Under the pieces are notes generated by a model. It worked only from the letters and a program-made list of their open reading frames with translations, was not told where the DNA came from and did no database searches. From an uncultured Anaerolineae bacterium (lineage in GTDB: Bacteria; Chloroflexota; Anaerolineae; Aggregatilineales; Phototrophicaceae), in the NCBI GenBank assembly GCA_934216615.1, contig CAKQCB010000002.1, positions 434,001 through 498,000 on the forward strand: a stretch of DNA of 64,000 bases. The letters run 5' to 3'. Below, in pieces: positions 8,190 to 17,357 of the stretch (positions are counted from its first letter, which is position 1; every line of letters begins with the position of its first letter). The position numbers and the translations under genes are program-made.

Positions 8190-10427
8190 GTGACTCAAGA
8201 ATATATTGAAATTCGTGGCGCTCGGGAAAACAATCTACGTGATGTCTCACTGCGTATTCCCAAACGGAAGATCACCATCTTCACTGGCGTTTCCGGTTCT
8301 GGTAAATCATCAATTGTCTTTGATACCATCGCAACTGAAGCTCAACGTTTATTGAACGAGAACTTCAGCATGTTCGTACGCAACTTCTTGCCTAAATACA
8401 GCCAACCTGATGCTGAATCCATTGAAAACTTGAGCATGGCCGTCGTCGTCGATCAAAAGCGATTGGGCGGCGGGTCACACTCCACTATGGGAACTATCAC
8501 CGACATCTCACCTGTGATGCGTCTCTTATTCTCGCGCGTAGGGAAACCTTTTGTAGGATATTCCAACGCATTTTCTTTTAATGATCCCCAAGGCATGTGC
8601 CCCGAATGTAACGGGATTGGCCAAAAACTAGCGTTTAATACCGAAGGCTTCTTGGACATGGACAAGTCACTCAACGAAGGGGCGATCCAAGTTCCGATGT
8701 TTGTCGCATGGGAACGAGATAATTACCGTAGCAGCGGCTTCTTCGATAATGACAAGAAGTTATCAGACTACACAGCGGAAGAAATGGAACTGCTGTTGTA
8801 TGGTAAAGACCTCAAATACCAAATCAAAATGAACGATAGCACGATGAACCTCACCTATTTGGGGATTTATGAGAAGTTAAACCGTTCTTACATCAAGCGT
8901 GATATCAAAACATTGTCAGAACGTACTCAAAAAGCCGTGATGCCCTATCTAACGATGCAAACCTGCCCGTTATGTCATGGTGCGCGGTTGAGCCAAGCGG
9001 CACTGAGCTGCAAGATTGGCGGATACAACATCGCTCAACTTTCTTCGATGGAAGTGTCTAAGTTGATTGATGTCTTAAAAACCATCAACGAACCCACCGC
9101 CGCGCCGATGATTGCCACGTTAACCGAACGCATCCAACACTTGATCGACATCGGCCTAGAATACTTGACCTTAGACCGCCCGACAGATACCTTGTCTGGG
9201 GGTGAATCTCAACGTGTGAAGATTGTGAAACACTTGACCAGCAGTTTGGTCGATGTCATGTACATCTTTGATGAACCCAGTGTCGGTCTGCACCCGCGTG
9301 ACGTTCACCGCATGAACGACCTCTTACAAAAACTACGGGACAAAGGCAATACGGTCATCGTCGTTGAACATGATCCTGATGTGATTAAAGCAGCAGATCA
9401 TATTGTTGATGTCGGCCCGCAGGCAGGACGCAAAGGTGGGGAAATTGTCTATGAAGGCAGTTTTGAAGGGTTGTTAGAATCCGAAACGCTTACGGGTCGA
9501 TATATGAAACGTTCCCTGCCGATCAAAAGTAACTTCCGCACAATGAAAGGCAGTTTACCTGTGCGTAATGCGCAGGCCAACAACCTGCAAAACGTGAGTG
9601 TCGATATTCCAACAGGCGTGCTCACCGCCGTGACAGGGGTTGCAGGTTCGGGCAAAAGCTCGTTGATCCATCAAGAGTTTCTGCACCAACATCAAGACGC
9701 GATTGTGATCGACCAATCAGCAGTGGGGACATCTACGCGGTCGAACCCCGCCACGTATACAGGCATCATGGATGATGTGCGTAAGGCGTTCGCCAATGCT
9801 AATAAAGTCAGCCCTTCCCTATTCAGTTTCAACTCGAAAGGTGCTTGTGAGAACTGTCAGGGGTTAGGGGTCATCTATATCGAACTTGGGTTCATGGACG
9901 GGGTCAGAACGCCTTGCGAAATCTGCGGAGGAAAACGTTTCAAAGATGAAGTGCTCGAATATAAACTGAATGGCAAGTCGATCAGCGATGTGTTGATGAT
10001 GACGGTTCAGCAAGCGTTGGAATTCTTCGAGATCAAAGAAATTGTCAAACGTTTACAGGCGTTAAGTGATGTGGGGTTAGATTATCTCACCCTCGGGCAA
10101 CCTTTGAGCACGCTTTCCGGCGGGGAATGTCAGCGGATTAAACTGGCGAGTGAATTGCACAAAAAGGGCAGTATCTATGTGATGGACGAACCCACCACTG
10201 GCTTACATATGTCCGATATCAGTCATTTATTAGAGATCATGAACCGCTTGGTTGATGCCGGCAACACGGTGATTGTGATCGAACATAATCTGGATGTGAT
10301 TCGTAATGCCGATTGGGTCATTGATCTCGGCCCTGAAGGCGGAAGCAAAGGCGGTCAGATCATGTTTGAAGGAACGCCGAAAGACCTTCTCAACGCCAAA
10401 CAGTCGCTCACTAGCGCATACCTCTAA
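8190..10427 (+). CDS. UvrA2-type (DrrC-like) ABC-ATPase
   Basis: 745-residue cytoplasmic protein with two ABC ATPase units. Walker A motifs are TGVSGSGKSS (about 33) and TGVAGSGKSS (about 480); signature motifs are DTLSGGESQRVKI and STLSGGECQRIKL, each followed by a Walker B (YIFDEPSVGLHP, YVMDEPTTGLH). Zinc-binding pairs CPECNGIG, CPLCHGARL, CENCQGLG and CEICGGKRF are present. At 745 rather than about 940 residues it lacks the UvrB-binding insert, which marks class II UvrA (UvrA2/DrrC) proteins linked to drug or DNA-adduct tolerance rather than core excision repair. GTG start with AAGGA 7 nt upstream. No drug biosynthesis genes nearby. Confidence 0.9.
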   Translation: MTQEYIEIRGARENNLRDVSLRIPKRKITIFTGVSGSGKSSIVFDTIATEAQRLLNENFSMFVRNFLPKYSQPDAESIENLSMAVVVDQKRLGGGSHSTMGTITDISPVMRLLFSRVGKPFVGYSNAFSFNDPQGMCPECNGIGQKLAFNTEGFLDMDKSLNEGAIQVPMFVAWERDNYRSSGFFDNDKKLSDYTAEEMELLLYGKDLKYQIKMNDSTMNLTYLGIYEKLNRSYIKRDIKTLSERTQKAVMPYLTMQTCPLCHGARLSQAALSCKIGGYNIAQLSSMEVSKLIDVLKTINEPTAAPMIATLTERIQHLIDIGLEYLTLDRPTDTLSGGESQRVKIVKHLTSSLVDVMYIFDEPSVGLHPRDVHRMNDLLQKLRDKGNTVIVVEHDPDVIKAADHIVDVGPQAGRKGGEIVYEGSFEGLLESETLTGRYMKRSLPIKSNFRTMKGSLPVRNAQANNLQNVSVDIPTGVLTAVTGVAGSGKSSLIHQEFLHQHQDAIVIDQSAVGTSTRSNPATYTGIMDDVRKAFANANKVSPSLFSFNSKGACENCQGLGVIYIELGFMDGVRTPCEICGGKRFKDEVLEYKLNGKSISDVLMMTVQQALEFFEIKEIVKRLQALSDVGLDYLTLGQPLSTLSGGECQRIKLASELHKKGSIYVMDEPTTGLHMSDISHLLEIMNRLVDAGNTVIVIEHNLDVIRNADWVIDLGPEGGSKGGQIMFEGTPKDLLNAKQSLTSAYL

Positions 10428-10439
10428 ACCTTGATTCCT

Positions 10440-10471
10440 AAAAGAGTCACTCTAAGTTGAGTGACTCTTTT
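10440..10471. terminator. Bidirectional terminator
   Basis: AAAAGAGTCACTC and GAGTGACTCTTTT are perfect 13 bp arms with a 6 nt loop and A/T ends on both sides. It serves the convergent pair ending at 10427 and 10494. Confidence 0.92.
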
Positions 10472-10493
10472 CGTTTGTCTATCGAAATCCAGT

Positions 10494-12488
10494 TTAACGG
10501 AAGCCGTTCCCCGGACGACGCACCAACACGGCACAGTTAATCTGTGGGCGCTGGCATTGAATCGCGCTACCCACGTCAATTTCTAAACTGCTCGGCACAG
10601 CGACATCCTCGGTTGGGGGAAGCTCGGTTGGTTCTACAACACGCTCTTGAGGCACAGCCGTTGCCTCTAAACTCACGGTTTCAACGTTGATCAGTTCCGT
10701 CGCTTCAGCAGGAACCCCTTCACTCAATATCGAGACAGCGATTGTCGGCTCAGCAAACACAGGGGTGGGGCGCGCAGGGTCTTCAACAGTCGGCGTTAGC
10801 GTCACCGGAACGACAATCACCGCCGTAGGTGCAGGGTCTTCAACAGTCGGTGTCAGCGTCACCAGAGGCGCAACTATCGCGGTAGGACGTGCAGGGTCTT
10901 CACCAGTCGGCGTCAAGGTCACTGGAGGCGCAACTATTGCGGTAGGACGTGCAGGGTCTTCACCAGTCGGCGTCAAGGTCACTGGAGGCACAATCACCGT
11001 AGTAGAGCGCGCGGTGTTTTCAACAGTCGGCGTCAACGTCACCGGAGGCGCAATTATCGCGGTAGGGCGTGTAGGGTCTTCACCAGTCGGCGTCAAGGTC
11101 ACCGGAGGCGCAATCACCGTAGTAGGACGCGCAGTGTTTTCAACAGTCGGTGTCAAGGTCACTGGAGGCACAATCACCGTAGTAGGGCGCGCGGTGTTTT
11201 CAACAGTCGGTGTCAGGGTCACCGGAGGCGCAACTATCGCGGTAGGACGTGCAGGGTCTTCACCAGTCGGTGTCAGGGTCACCGCTACGACAGGAATTTC
11301 ACCCACGATCACCGTGTTGCTCGTCCCATCCGTGAGGCCTTCCGGCACAGGCTGAACGCCTCCATCACCGACGACAGGAATTTCACCCACGATCACCGTA
11401 TTGCTCGTCCCATCCGTGACGCCTTCCGGCACAGGCTGAACGCCTCCATCACCGACGACAGGAATTTCACCCACGGTCACCGTGTTGCTCGTCCCATCCG
11501 TGAGGCCTTCCGGCACAACATTCCCCACGATAGGAATACTATTTAGAATTTCTTCTGTCCCCACATTTGCTAATAAAGGGGTTGCAACAATCCCCGCGTC
11601 AGCAAGCGGTTGAAGCGTCGATGCATCCACCGTTTCGGGTTGGATTTCTGCTTCTCCACCAGTGGCGATGATCCCGCCTGTGTGTTCATACAACGCAAAT
11701 TGACCGTCAGCCGTCACCGTTGCAACTGCATCAAGCGGTGACCATGTGCCATCAGGGTTTTGCTTAAACATGCTCAGCGGTGTGAAGGGTGCTACCGGAC
11801 GGCGCAAGGGCACAATCACAGTCGCGCCCACGCCTTCGGGCAAGCCGACCAACTCAAGGATCGAACACCACCAAACATCTCCAAATTCAGCGGGCGGGTT
11901 GAAGTCTGCGGGAAGTATATTCGCCGTGACTGTGACAGGCTCAATGTGGGATGTAGAAGCCTGCACGCCTGTAAAACCAATTGGCGTGAAAGCTGACCCC
12001 GCAGGCACAAGGGCTTCCCCACTGCTCACCGTGGCGATAGAAAGTGGCGGAACCTCAAAAAAACTTTCGTGAAACTGAACGCCGTTTTCGTCTTGCCACT
12101 CGAGATAAAACTCAACTTCTTCACTGAGTGGTTGGGATAATAAAAATGAAAAGGTGTCTACCAACTGATCCCCGTTAATACGGGATGTTTGCCAGATCAT
12201 GGTGATGGCGCGTTCACGGCTGACGCGCACAACATCAAACTGAATTTGGCGCGACACCAACATTTGATTCAACTGCGCGCTAGGTGGTAATGTGATTTCA
12301 GCGCTGACATTCCGTAAAACCATGTCTTCGGCGGGGCGGATGAAGGTTGCCGTATAACGCACGCCCGCAGGCAGAAGCGTCCCACGCAGAAAAATGTTCG
12401 GCGCAATTAGTTCTTGAGCTTGTGCATGGAGGCCACTGACCATAAAAACGACAGACATCACGAATATAAGAAGCCGAATAGGCCGCAT
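10494..12488 (-). CDS. Secreted repeat protein, Pro/Thr-rich
   Basis: 664 residues, exported by a signal peptide (MRPIRLLIFVMSVVFMVSGL, cut near AQA). Residues about 20-250 form a compact domain with WQTSRINGDQLVDTF and YLEWQDENG, probably beta-sandwich. Next are three copies of a 28-residue unit containing TDGTSNTV-VGEIPVV, then nine copies of a 20-residue unit VTLTPT(V/G)E-(N/D)-ARPT. The C-terminus holds two cysteines in IQCQRPQINCAVLVRRPG, perhaps a disulfide. No sortase motif or C-terminal membrane helix, so it is likely released or held by its repeats. Start at 12488: AGGA 8 nt upstream. Function unknown; a wall or adhesion role is only a guess. Confidence 0.75.
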   Translation of the reverse strand: MRPIRLLIFVMSVVFMVSGLHAQAQELIAPNIFLRGTLLPAGVRYTATFIRPAEDMVLRNVSAEITLPPSAQLNQMLVSRQIQFDVVRVSRERAITMIWQTSRINGDQLVDTFSFLLSQPLSEEVEFYLEWQDENGVQFHESFFEVPPLSIATVSSGEALVPAGSAFTPIGFTGVQASTSHIEPVTVTANILPADFNPPAEFGDVWWCSILELVGLPEGVGATVIVPLRRPVAPFTPLSMFKQNPDGTWSPLDAVATVTADGQFALYEHTGGIIATGGEAEIQPETVDASTLQPLADAGIVATPLLANVGTEEILNSIPIVGNVVPEGLTDGTSNTVTVGEIPVVGDGGVQPVPEGVTDGTSNTVIVGEIPVVGDGGVQPVPEGLTDGTSNTVIVGEIPVVAVTLTPTGEDPARPTAIVAPPVTLTPTVENTARPTTVIVPPVTLTPTVENTARPTTVIAPPVTLTPTGEDPTRPTAIIAPPVTLTPTVENTARSTTVIVPPVTLTPTGEDPARPTAIVAPPVTLTPTGEDPARPTAIVAPLVTLTPTVEDPAPTAVIVVPVTLTPTVEDPARPTPVFAEPTIAVSILSEGVPAEATELINVETVSLEATAVPQERVVEPTELPPTEDVAVPSSLEIDVGSAIQCQRPQINCAVLVRRPGNGFR
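10745..11284 (-). repeat. Nine 60 bp tandem units inside coding sequence
   Basis: Period is exactly 60 bp (20 codons), except one 57 bp unit. Two unit types, GEDPxRPTAI and VENTARxTTVI, are interspersed from the protein N-terminal side as A-B-B-A-B-A-A followed by two EDPA variants. Near-identical copies of each type are not all adjacent, as expected from recombination or gene conversion among units. Confidence 0.85.
11284..11520 (-). repeat. 84 bp tandem repeats (about 2.8 copies)
   Basis: Two full and one partial copy of an 84 bp unit encoding VPEG(L/V)TDGTSNTV followed by VGEIPVVGDGGVQP. Copies differ by only a few bases, so the expansion is recent. Confidence 0.85.
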
Positions 12489-12577
12489 CACATTATTCCT
12501 TAGTATGTTAGTATGAAGAAAATTCACCGTCCAACAGTCTGGATGAAGTTCTTTTTTTTGGCAAATTTGAAAGAAAA

Positions 12578-12604
12578 AGGCTGATCGTGTTAGGCGATCA
12601 GCCT
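12578..12604 (-). terminator. Terminator after VOC protein
   Basis: AGGCTGATCG-7 nt-CGATCAGCCT, followed on the minus strand by TTTTTCTTTC. It lies 30 bp after the stop at 12634. Confidence 0.85.
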
Positions 12605-12633
12605 CAAAATGCAGTCATGAAAACCAGTTAAAC

Positions 12634-13581
12634 TTAGGGGTAATTTTCCAGCAATTCGATCATACACCCTAGCTTACGTTCACTGTCCATATAGGTGTAC
12701 ATTCCGCTACCGTCGGCATACAGGCCTTGCTGGATCACCTGTATATTATGGCGGGCTAAATACTCGACGGCTTTTTGGGTATCTTTCACTTGAAACGCGA
12801 TGTGATGCGCGCCATTCCCACAGCGGGTTAAAAATTCGCGCCAGACGCTCGGTTTTTCGTCGGGTTGGATCAATTCAATCTGCACTTGTCCAAAGTCGAA
12901 AAATGCTAATTTTGCAATTGCTTCCGAAGGTTTACCGCGAAAAGTCGTTTTTGAGTCTGCATAGCCGCGGGTTTCGATAATAGGTGGGCGTGGCATATCA
13001 AAGAGTGTGCAGTAGTAATGAATCGCATGTTCAATATCGCGCACCACAATCCCTAATTGACAGATCGTGTTCGTGCCAATGCCAATTTCTTCTGAAGGAT
13101 GTGGCACATGATAGGCGGGTGCGCCATCAAAATGTTCTGCTAATTCGAGCGCTACGCCAAGATGGGCTTCTGTATTGAAATAAGAATAAGTTCCCCGTTC
13201 ACCGATAAATAAGCCTTGATGCGTTAATAAGTAATTACGTTTCTCTATAGAGGGAATCACCGCTTTTGTGTCGGGGACAAAAAAAGCCATGTGATGAATA
13301 CCATCGTTCCGCTCGTCGAGGAAGTCTTTCCAAGCGCTCGGCGCATCAATCGGCTGCATGAGTTCAAATTCAATCGTATCTACGACGAACAAAGCCATTT
13401 TCCCGCGCGCGTTGGTTTCAATCCCATAATATAGAGCGTGCGCTTGCCCGGGGGCAGAGGTCATACGGATTTCGGGCAGAGGAAAGCCTAAAATGGTGTT
13501 GTACGCATCAGTAATTGCTTCAACATCCCGTACAATGAGGCCAATTTGAGCAATATTTCTATGGGTGATACCAGTTAGCAT
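12634..13581 (-). CDS. Two-domain glyoxalase/VOC-superfamily protein
   Basis: 315-residue cytoplasmic protein made of two vicinal-oxygen-chelate modules. Each begins with a similar segment (NIAQIGLIVRDVEAITDAYN; ICQLGIVVRDIEHAIHYYC) and ends with a YSYFNTEAHLGVALELAE / YTYMDSERKLGCMIELLE strand carrying the metal-ligand Glu. IHHMAFFVPDT and AHHIAFQVKDT supply the conserved His. The fold covers glyoxalase I, dioxygenases and epimerases, so the reaction is open; a methylmalonyl-CoA epimerase-like or lactoylglutathione-like role is possible. It follows the M20 amidohydrolase on the same strand by about 80 nt. Confidence 0.82.
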   Translation of the reverse strand: MLTGITHRNIAQIGLIVRDVEAITDAYNTILGFPLPEIRMTSAPGQAHALYYGIETNARGKMALFVVDTIEFELMQPIDAPSAWKDFLDERNDGIHHMAFFVPDTKAVIPSIEKRNYLLTHQGLFIGERGTYSYFNTEAHLGVALELAEHFDGAPAYHVPHPSEEIGIGTNTICQLGIVVRDIEHAIHYYCTLFDMPRPPIIETRGYADSKTTFRGKPSEAIAKLAFFDFGQVQIELIQPDEKPSVWREFLTRCGNGAHHIAFQVKDTQKAVEYLARHNIQVIQQGLYADGSGMYTYMDSERKLGCMIELLENYP

Positions 13582-13663
13582 TATGTCAGTCCACTCATCA
13601 TGGTCAAGTAAACGAAGTGATTAGCTACTATACCATGAAGATACGTAAGGCAAACTTGAGCCT

Positions 13664-14923
13664 TTAGCGTTCGCCGTTTTCCGCTTCGTGCGCCAATTTC
13701 AAAACTGTGTTCAACAAGACGTTTGCCCCATGAACGACATCTTCCCATTCGGTAAATTCACGCGGGTGATGCCCGACCCCGTTCACAGAGGGGATGAAGA
13801 TCATCCCGCTAGGCATGAAACGGCCTAAAAATTGAGCGGCATGTCCGGCATAGCTGACCAGTGGCATGGTTTGGAGGCCGAGTGTTTCGGCGCTAGTTTC
13901 GATTGCAGACATAAAACCAGCTGACATATGGGCAGCTGGTAAGTGGGAAAATACTTCAGTGGTGAGGTCAAGATCGTAACTGACGGCACATTCACGCGCA
14001 ATGCTGGTGACGGCCACTTGCATCTCATTCATCATCATTTCGTTGGCATGACGAAATTCTACTAAGAGGCGGGCGCGTTCGGGAATGATATTAAATGCGC
14101 CGGGCTTCACTTCAACGTCGCCACAGTTAAAAATACCATCGCCATACCGCGCGCGGATCAACTCGTGAGAGCGCACGATAAAATGCGCCGCGCCGAGCAA
14201 AGCGTCACGTCGCTTATACATATCGGTAGTGCCACTATTCCCCGCCCGTCCATCAAAAGTAAAGCGATGGGTACTGCGCCCTACGATGCCCGTCACCACG
14301 CCGACGGGAATTTCCGCGCGTTCTAAACGTGTCCCATGTTCAATATGAAGTTCTAAATACCCCACTAACGTGCTGACATCACGCTTTGCTTTAAAAACAT
14401 CACGCGGGTTCATCCCCGCGCGTGTTAGTGAAGCCCGAAACGGGCCGTTATCCTGTTTTAAATCAGACATGTCATCCGCCGTAAGCGCGCCGACAAATGC
14501 CCGACTTCCAAAGAGTGCTTGCCAACAGCCCTCATCGTCGGTGAAGTTCACCAATTCCAGATGGAAAGGTAGAGCAATACGCTTTTCAGCAATCACACGC
14601 ATACATTCCAGCGCGGCGCAAATACCTACCGAGCCGTCAAAACGACCGCCATTAGGGACAGAATCTAAGTGTGAACCGATGACCAAGGTTTTTGCATGCG
14701 GGTTTGGGGAATACAACACACCGCTCAGGTTGCCAGCGTCATCATCTTTGAGGGCGAAACCTGCTTTTTCAATGAGGTCGGCAAGCCAAGCGCGAGCTTG
14801 TAAATCTGCCGAAGAAAGTGCTAACCGATTGATTCCACCATCTGCTGTCCGACCAATAAGGGCCAATTGATCAAAGTCCGCTTGAAGGCGATCTGAGTTC
14901 ACATGAAGCGGTATTTGCGACAT
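13664..14923 (-). CDS. M20-family Zn amidohydrolase (hydantoinase/carbamoylase type)
   Basis: 419-residue metal-dependent amidohydrolase like N-carbamoyl-L-amino-acid hydrolase or allantoate amidohydrolase. Motifs: VIGSHLDSVPNGGRFDGSVG (metal His and bridging Asp), FTDDEGCWQALFGSRAFVG (Glu base and metal Glu), LELHIEHGTRLE (metal His), GRAGNSGTTDMYKRRDAL dimerisation domain, and the C-terminal SYAGHAAQFLG and GVGHHPREFTEWED (metal His). It would hydrolyse a carbamoyl or ureido C-N bond in the cytoplasm. The family usually starts shortly before the NSDRL segment, favouring 14923 over 14959; neither start has a strong ribosome site. Upstream FAH gene is on the same strand. Confidence 0.85.
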   Translation of the reverse strand: MSQIPLHVNSDRLQADFDQLALIGRTADGGINRLALSSADLQARAWLADLIEKAGFALKDDDAGNLSGVLYSPNPHAKTLVIGSHLDSVPNGGRFDGSVGICAALECMRVIAEKRIALPFHLELVNFTDDEGCWQALFGSRAFVGALTADDMSDLKQDNGPFRASLTRAGMNPRDVFKAKRDVSTLVGYLELHIEHGTRLERAEIPVGVVTGIVGRSTHRFTFDGRAGNSGTTDMYKRRDALLGAAHFIVRSHELIRARYGDGIFNCGDVEVKPGAFNIIPERARLLVEFRHANEMMMNEMQVAVTSIARECAVSYDLDLTTEVFSHLPAAHMSAGFMSAIETSAETLGLQTMPLVSYAGHAAQFLGRFMPSGMIFIPSVNGVGHHPREFTEWEDVVHGANVLLNTVLKLAHEAENGER

Positions 14924-15116
14924 AGTTTGTGCGTCATGAATGCGAAAGAAAGCATCCAAAATTCAACCTTCCCATACCTAACGACAACAGAAATGACTAA
15001 CTTTTTATCCCTTTGACACAGAACCTCATGTCAAATTTTGTTTGCCTATTATAAAGCGGTTTTAAAGAAAACACCTACTTCACCTAACCAATTAAAGCAC
15101 AGCCCTTCAAAAACAA

Positions 15117-15157
15117 TCAACCTCATCTACAGAAACGCCCCTGTTGAATGAGGTTGA
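15117..15157 (-). terminator. Terminator after FAH-family gene
   Basis: TCAACCTCAT (15117-15126) and ATGAGGTTGA (15148-15157) with an inner ACAG/CTGT stem. On the minus strand it is followed by TTGTTTTTG. Confidence 0.75.
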
Positions 15158-15170
15158 TGAAACGCTCTGA

Positions 15171-16037
15171 TTAAGCTGTTTCTTCAGGGGTTTCGTCAGA
15201 AGCTGGCTCGCTCACATCATCAATTTCTTGACAGTGATTGACCAGTTCGCCAATGCCTTGAATCGACACAGTGACAACATCCCCGCCTTTAAGATATATG
15301 GGTGGTGTGCGTCCACGCCCCACCCCTGCAGGCGTTCCTGTCAGGATGATGTCGCCGGGTTCCAGCGTGAACATGCGCGATACATACGCAATCAGATACG
15401 GGATTTTGAAGATCATGTCGCCTGTGTTGCCACTTTGCATCACTTCATCGTTGACTTTTGTCTCTACCGTCAGCGCGTGCGGGTCTTCGATCTCGTCGCG
15501 CGTGACGAGGACTGGCCCCAACGGACAGAAGGTGTCGAGGCTCTTGCCCCGCGTCCATTGAGAATCTTTCCCATGTTGCAAGTCGCGCGCGCTCACATCG
15601 TTGGCACAGGTATACCCAAACACATAATCATAGGCATTTTCTTCAGGAATATCTTTGCCTCTTTTGCCAATCACAACGGCGAGTTCTGCTTCCCAGTCCA
15701 CAGCGTCGGTGATGGATTTACGCCATGTGATCGCCTCTTGTGTGCCGACGATAGCGCTAGAATATTTTGCAAAAATCAACGGTTCGGCGGGTGGTTCTTT
15801 CCCCGTTTCTTTTGCGTGATCCGCGTAATTCAAGCCGATCGCCACGATCTTACTAGGGATCAACGGCGGTTCTATCTTCACTTCTGCCAATGAGAAACGT
15901 TCATAGGTGCGGTTGCCCACAACCCCCCGACGAAGCAAACTGCGCATAGGGTCAGCCCATGCTAACGGTGCGACTTGATCGCCGATGATTTCACCCACTC
16001 GCGTTCGACCGCGATACGTAAATGTGACGAGTTTCAT
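15171..16037 (-). CDS. Fumarylacetoacetate hydrolase-family protein
   Basis: 288 residues of the FAH fold. The catalytic and Mg-binding segment is intact: AIGLNYADHAKETG, then DWEAELAVVIGKRGKDIPEE (metal Glu residues), YVFGYTCANDVSARDLQ and LGPVLVTRDE; the C-terminal DIILTGTPAGVGRGRTPP loop is typical. Members hydrolyse or decarboxylate 2-oxo acids and acylpyruvates in aromatic degradation, so the exact substrate is open. The ATG at 16037 has GAAGGA 7 nt upstream; the longer frame does not. The last 15 residues are acidic and Pro/Glu-rich (SEPASDETPEETA), which is unusual for the family. Divergent from the gene at 16191. Confidence 0.9.
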   Translation of the reverse strand: MKLVTFTYRGRTRVGEIIGDQVAPLAWADPMRSLLRRGVVGNRTYERFSLAEVKIEPPLIPSKIVAIGLNYADHAKETGKEPPAEPLIFAKYSSAIVGTQEAITWRKSITDAVDWEAELAVVIGKRGKDIPEENAYDYVFGYTCANDVSARDLQHGKDSQWTRGKSLDTFCPLGPVLVTRDEIEDPHALTVETKVNDEVMQSGNTGDMIFKIPYLIAYVSRMFTLEPGDIILTGTPAGVGRGRTPPIYLKGGDVVTVSIQGIGELVNHCQEIDDVSEPASDETPEETA

Positions 16038-16190
16038 ACCGTCATCCTTCATGTATAAAATTGACCTATTCAAGTTTTGATTTTACCTGTTACGGTTGGG
16101 GATTGCATATCCATTCACAGACGACCCCATCACCCCCTGCCAAAATCTTGTACAATAGTGTTTGTGATTTTTAGAGCAAGCGAGACGGCA

Positions 16191-17357
16191 GTGAAAAATT
16201 TACGCTGGATTGTGTTTCTTGGGGTTTCCTTCGTGATTATCGTCGCGGGTTTCAGCCTGCTCGATGTCAGTAACGCTGATACGGTCACTGCCAGTCCCGT
16301 TTTTTCAAACGTCCCGCTCTCCACCGTCGGCTTTGACCGCGCTATCGACCCGTATGATTGGCAGTTCCCAGAAGATTACGGCCCGCACCCCAACTTTCAA
16401 ACCGAATGGTGGTATTACACAGGCAACCTTGCGACAGAAGAAGGACGACGCTTTGGCTACCAACTCACGGTCTTTCGGCGCGCCATTTTACCGATGAGCG
16501 AAAGCGCCGATTCAGAGTCGGAATGGCGTACCAATCAACTGTATATGGCGCACTTCACCCTCACCGATATCGAAGCGGGGCGCTTCTTCCACGATGAGCG
16601 TTTTAGTCGTGGGGGCGCAGATTTAGCGGGCGCGGAAAGCACACCCTATCATGTTTGGCTTGACAATTGGCAGATTATGGCGGTGGATGAAGATGCACTG
16701 TTCACGCAGATCAGCGCGCAGATGGAAGATGTCCACATCGACTTCATGCTAGAACAAGTCAAACCGCCTGCGCTTCAAGGCGTGAACGGACTCAGCGCTA
16801 AGAGTGAAGACCTAGGCAACGCCAGTTATTACTACACGCTATCGCGCCTCGTCACACAGGGGACGATCACAATTGGTGAGGAAAGTTTCCAAGTCAGCGG
16901 AACTTCGTGGAAAGATCACGAGTTCAGCACCAGCGCATTAGGGACAACCGCGCTGGGTTGGAATTGGTTCGGCTTGCAGTTTGACGATGGCCGTGAATTG
17001 ATGGTCGGCCAAATCCGCCAAGTTGACGGCGCGATTGATCCGTATTTTGGGGGTCTGCTCATTGATGAAGACGGATCAACCGAATATCTGGATGCACAAG
17101 ACTTCACCATCACCGCGCTGGATACATGGGACAGTCCACATTCAGAGGCCGTCTACCCTTCGGGTTGGGATATTCATGTGCAGTTGGAAAATGGCGATAC
17201 GCTGGACTTCACCGCCACGCCCCAACTCATCGATCAAGAATTAGCGGGCGGGCTGATCACGTATTGGGAAGGGTCGGTTCGCTTGAGCGGTGATGTCACC
17301 GGCTACGGCTACACAGAGCTAACAGGCTATGCCGACTCGGTGACTGGACGCTTCTAA
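16191..17357 (+). CDS. AttH/CrtC-like secreted lipocalin-type hydrolase family
   Basis: 388 residues. An N-terminal hydrophobic helix (LRWIVFLGVSFVIIVAGFSL) anchors or exports it. The body matches the AttH/carotenoid 1,2-hydratase-like family: DYGPHPNFQTEWWYYTGNL, GRRFGYQLTVFRRAI, LYMAHFTLTDIE, GTSWKDHEFSTSALG and GWNWFGLQFDDGRELMV. The fold is two lipocalin-like barrels. Family proteins are often called predicted secreted hydrolases; no carotenoid genes are present here, so hydratase activity is not implied. The GTG at 16191 is preferred over a TTG at 16077 because it opens directly onto the signal helix. The stop overlaps the convergent sigma gene by 4 bp. Confidence 0.82.
   Translation: MKNLRWIVFLGVSFVIIVAGFSLLDVSNADTVTASPVFSNVPLSTVGFDRAIDPYDWQFPEDYGPHPNFQTEWWYYTGNLATEEGRRFGYQLTVFRRAILPMSESADSESEWRTNQLYMAHFTLTDIEAGRFFHDERFSRGGADLAGAESTPYHVWLDNWQIMAVDEDALFTQISAQMEDVHIDFMLEQVKPPALQGVNGLSAKSEDLGNASYYYTLSRLVTQGTITIGEESFQVSGTSWKDHEFSTSALGTTALGWNWFGLQFDDGRELMVGQIRQVDGAIDPYFGGLLIDEDGSTEYLDAQDFTITALDTWDSPHSEAVYPSGWDIHVQLENGDTLDFTATPQLIDQELAGGLITYWEGSVRLSGDVTGYGYTELTGYADSVTGRF

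Noticed and set aside
10687..11355. Plus-strand open frame of 222 codons opposite the repeat protein
   Set aside because: It is the antisense of the 60 bp repeats; the regular period keeps the opposite frame open by chance. No ribosome site, and the minus-strand frame has a signal peptide and strong start.
10745..11520. CRISPR-like array
   Set aside because: The 60 bp and 84 bp units are contiguous, in frame and without unique spacers; they are coding tandem repeats.
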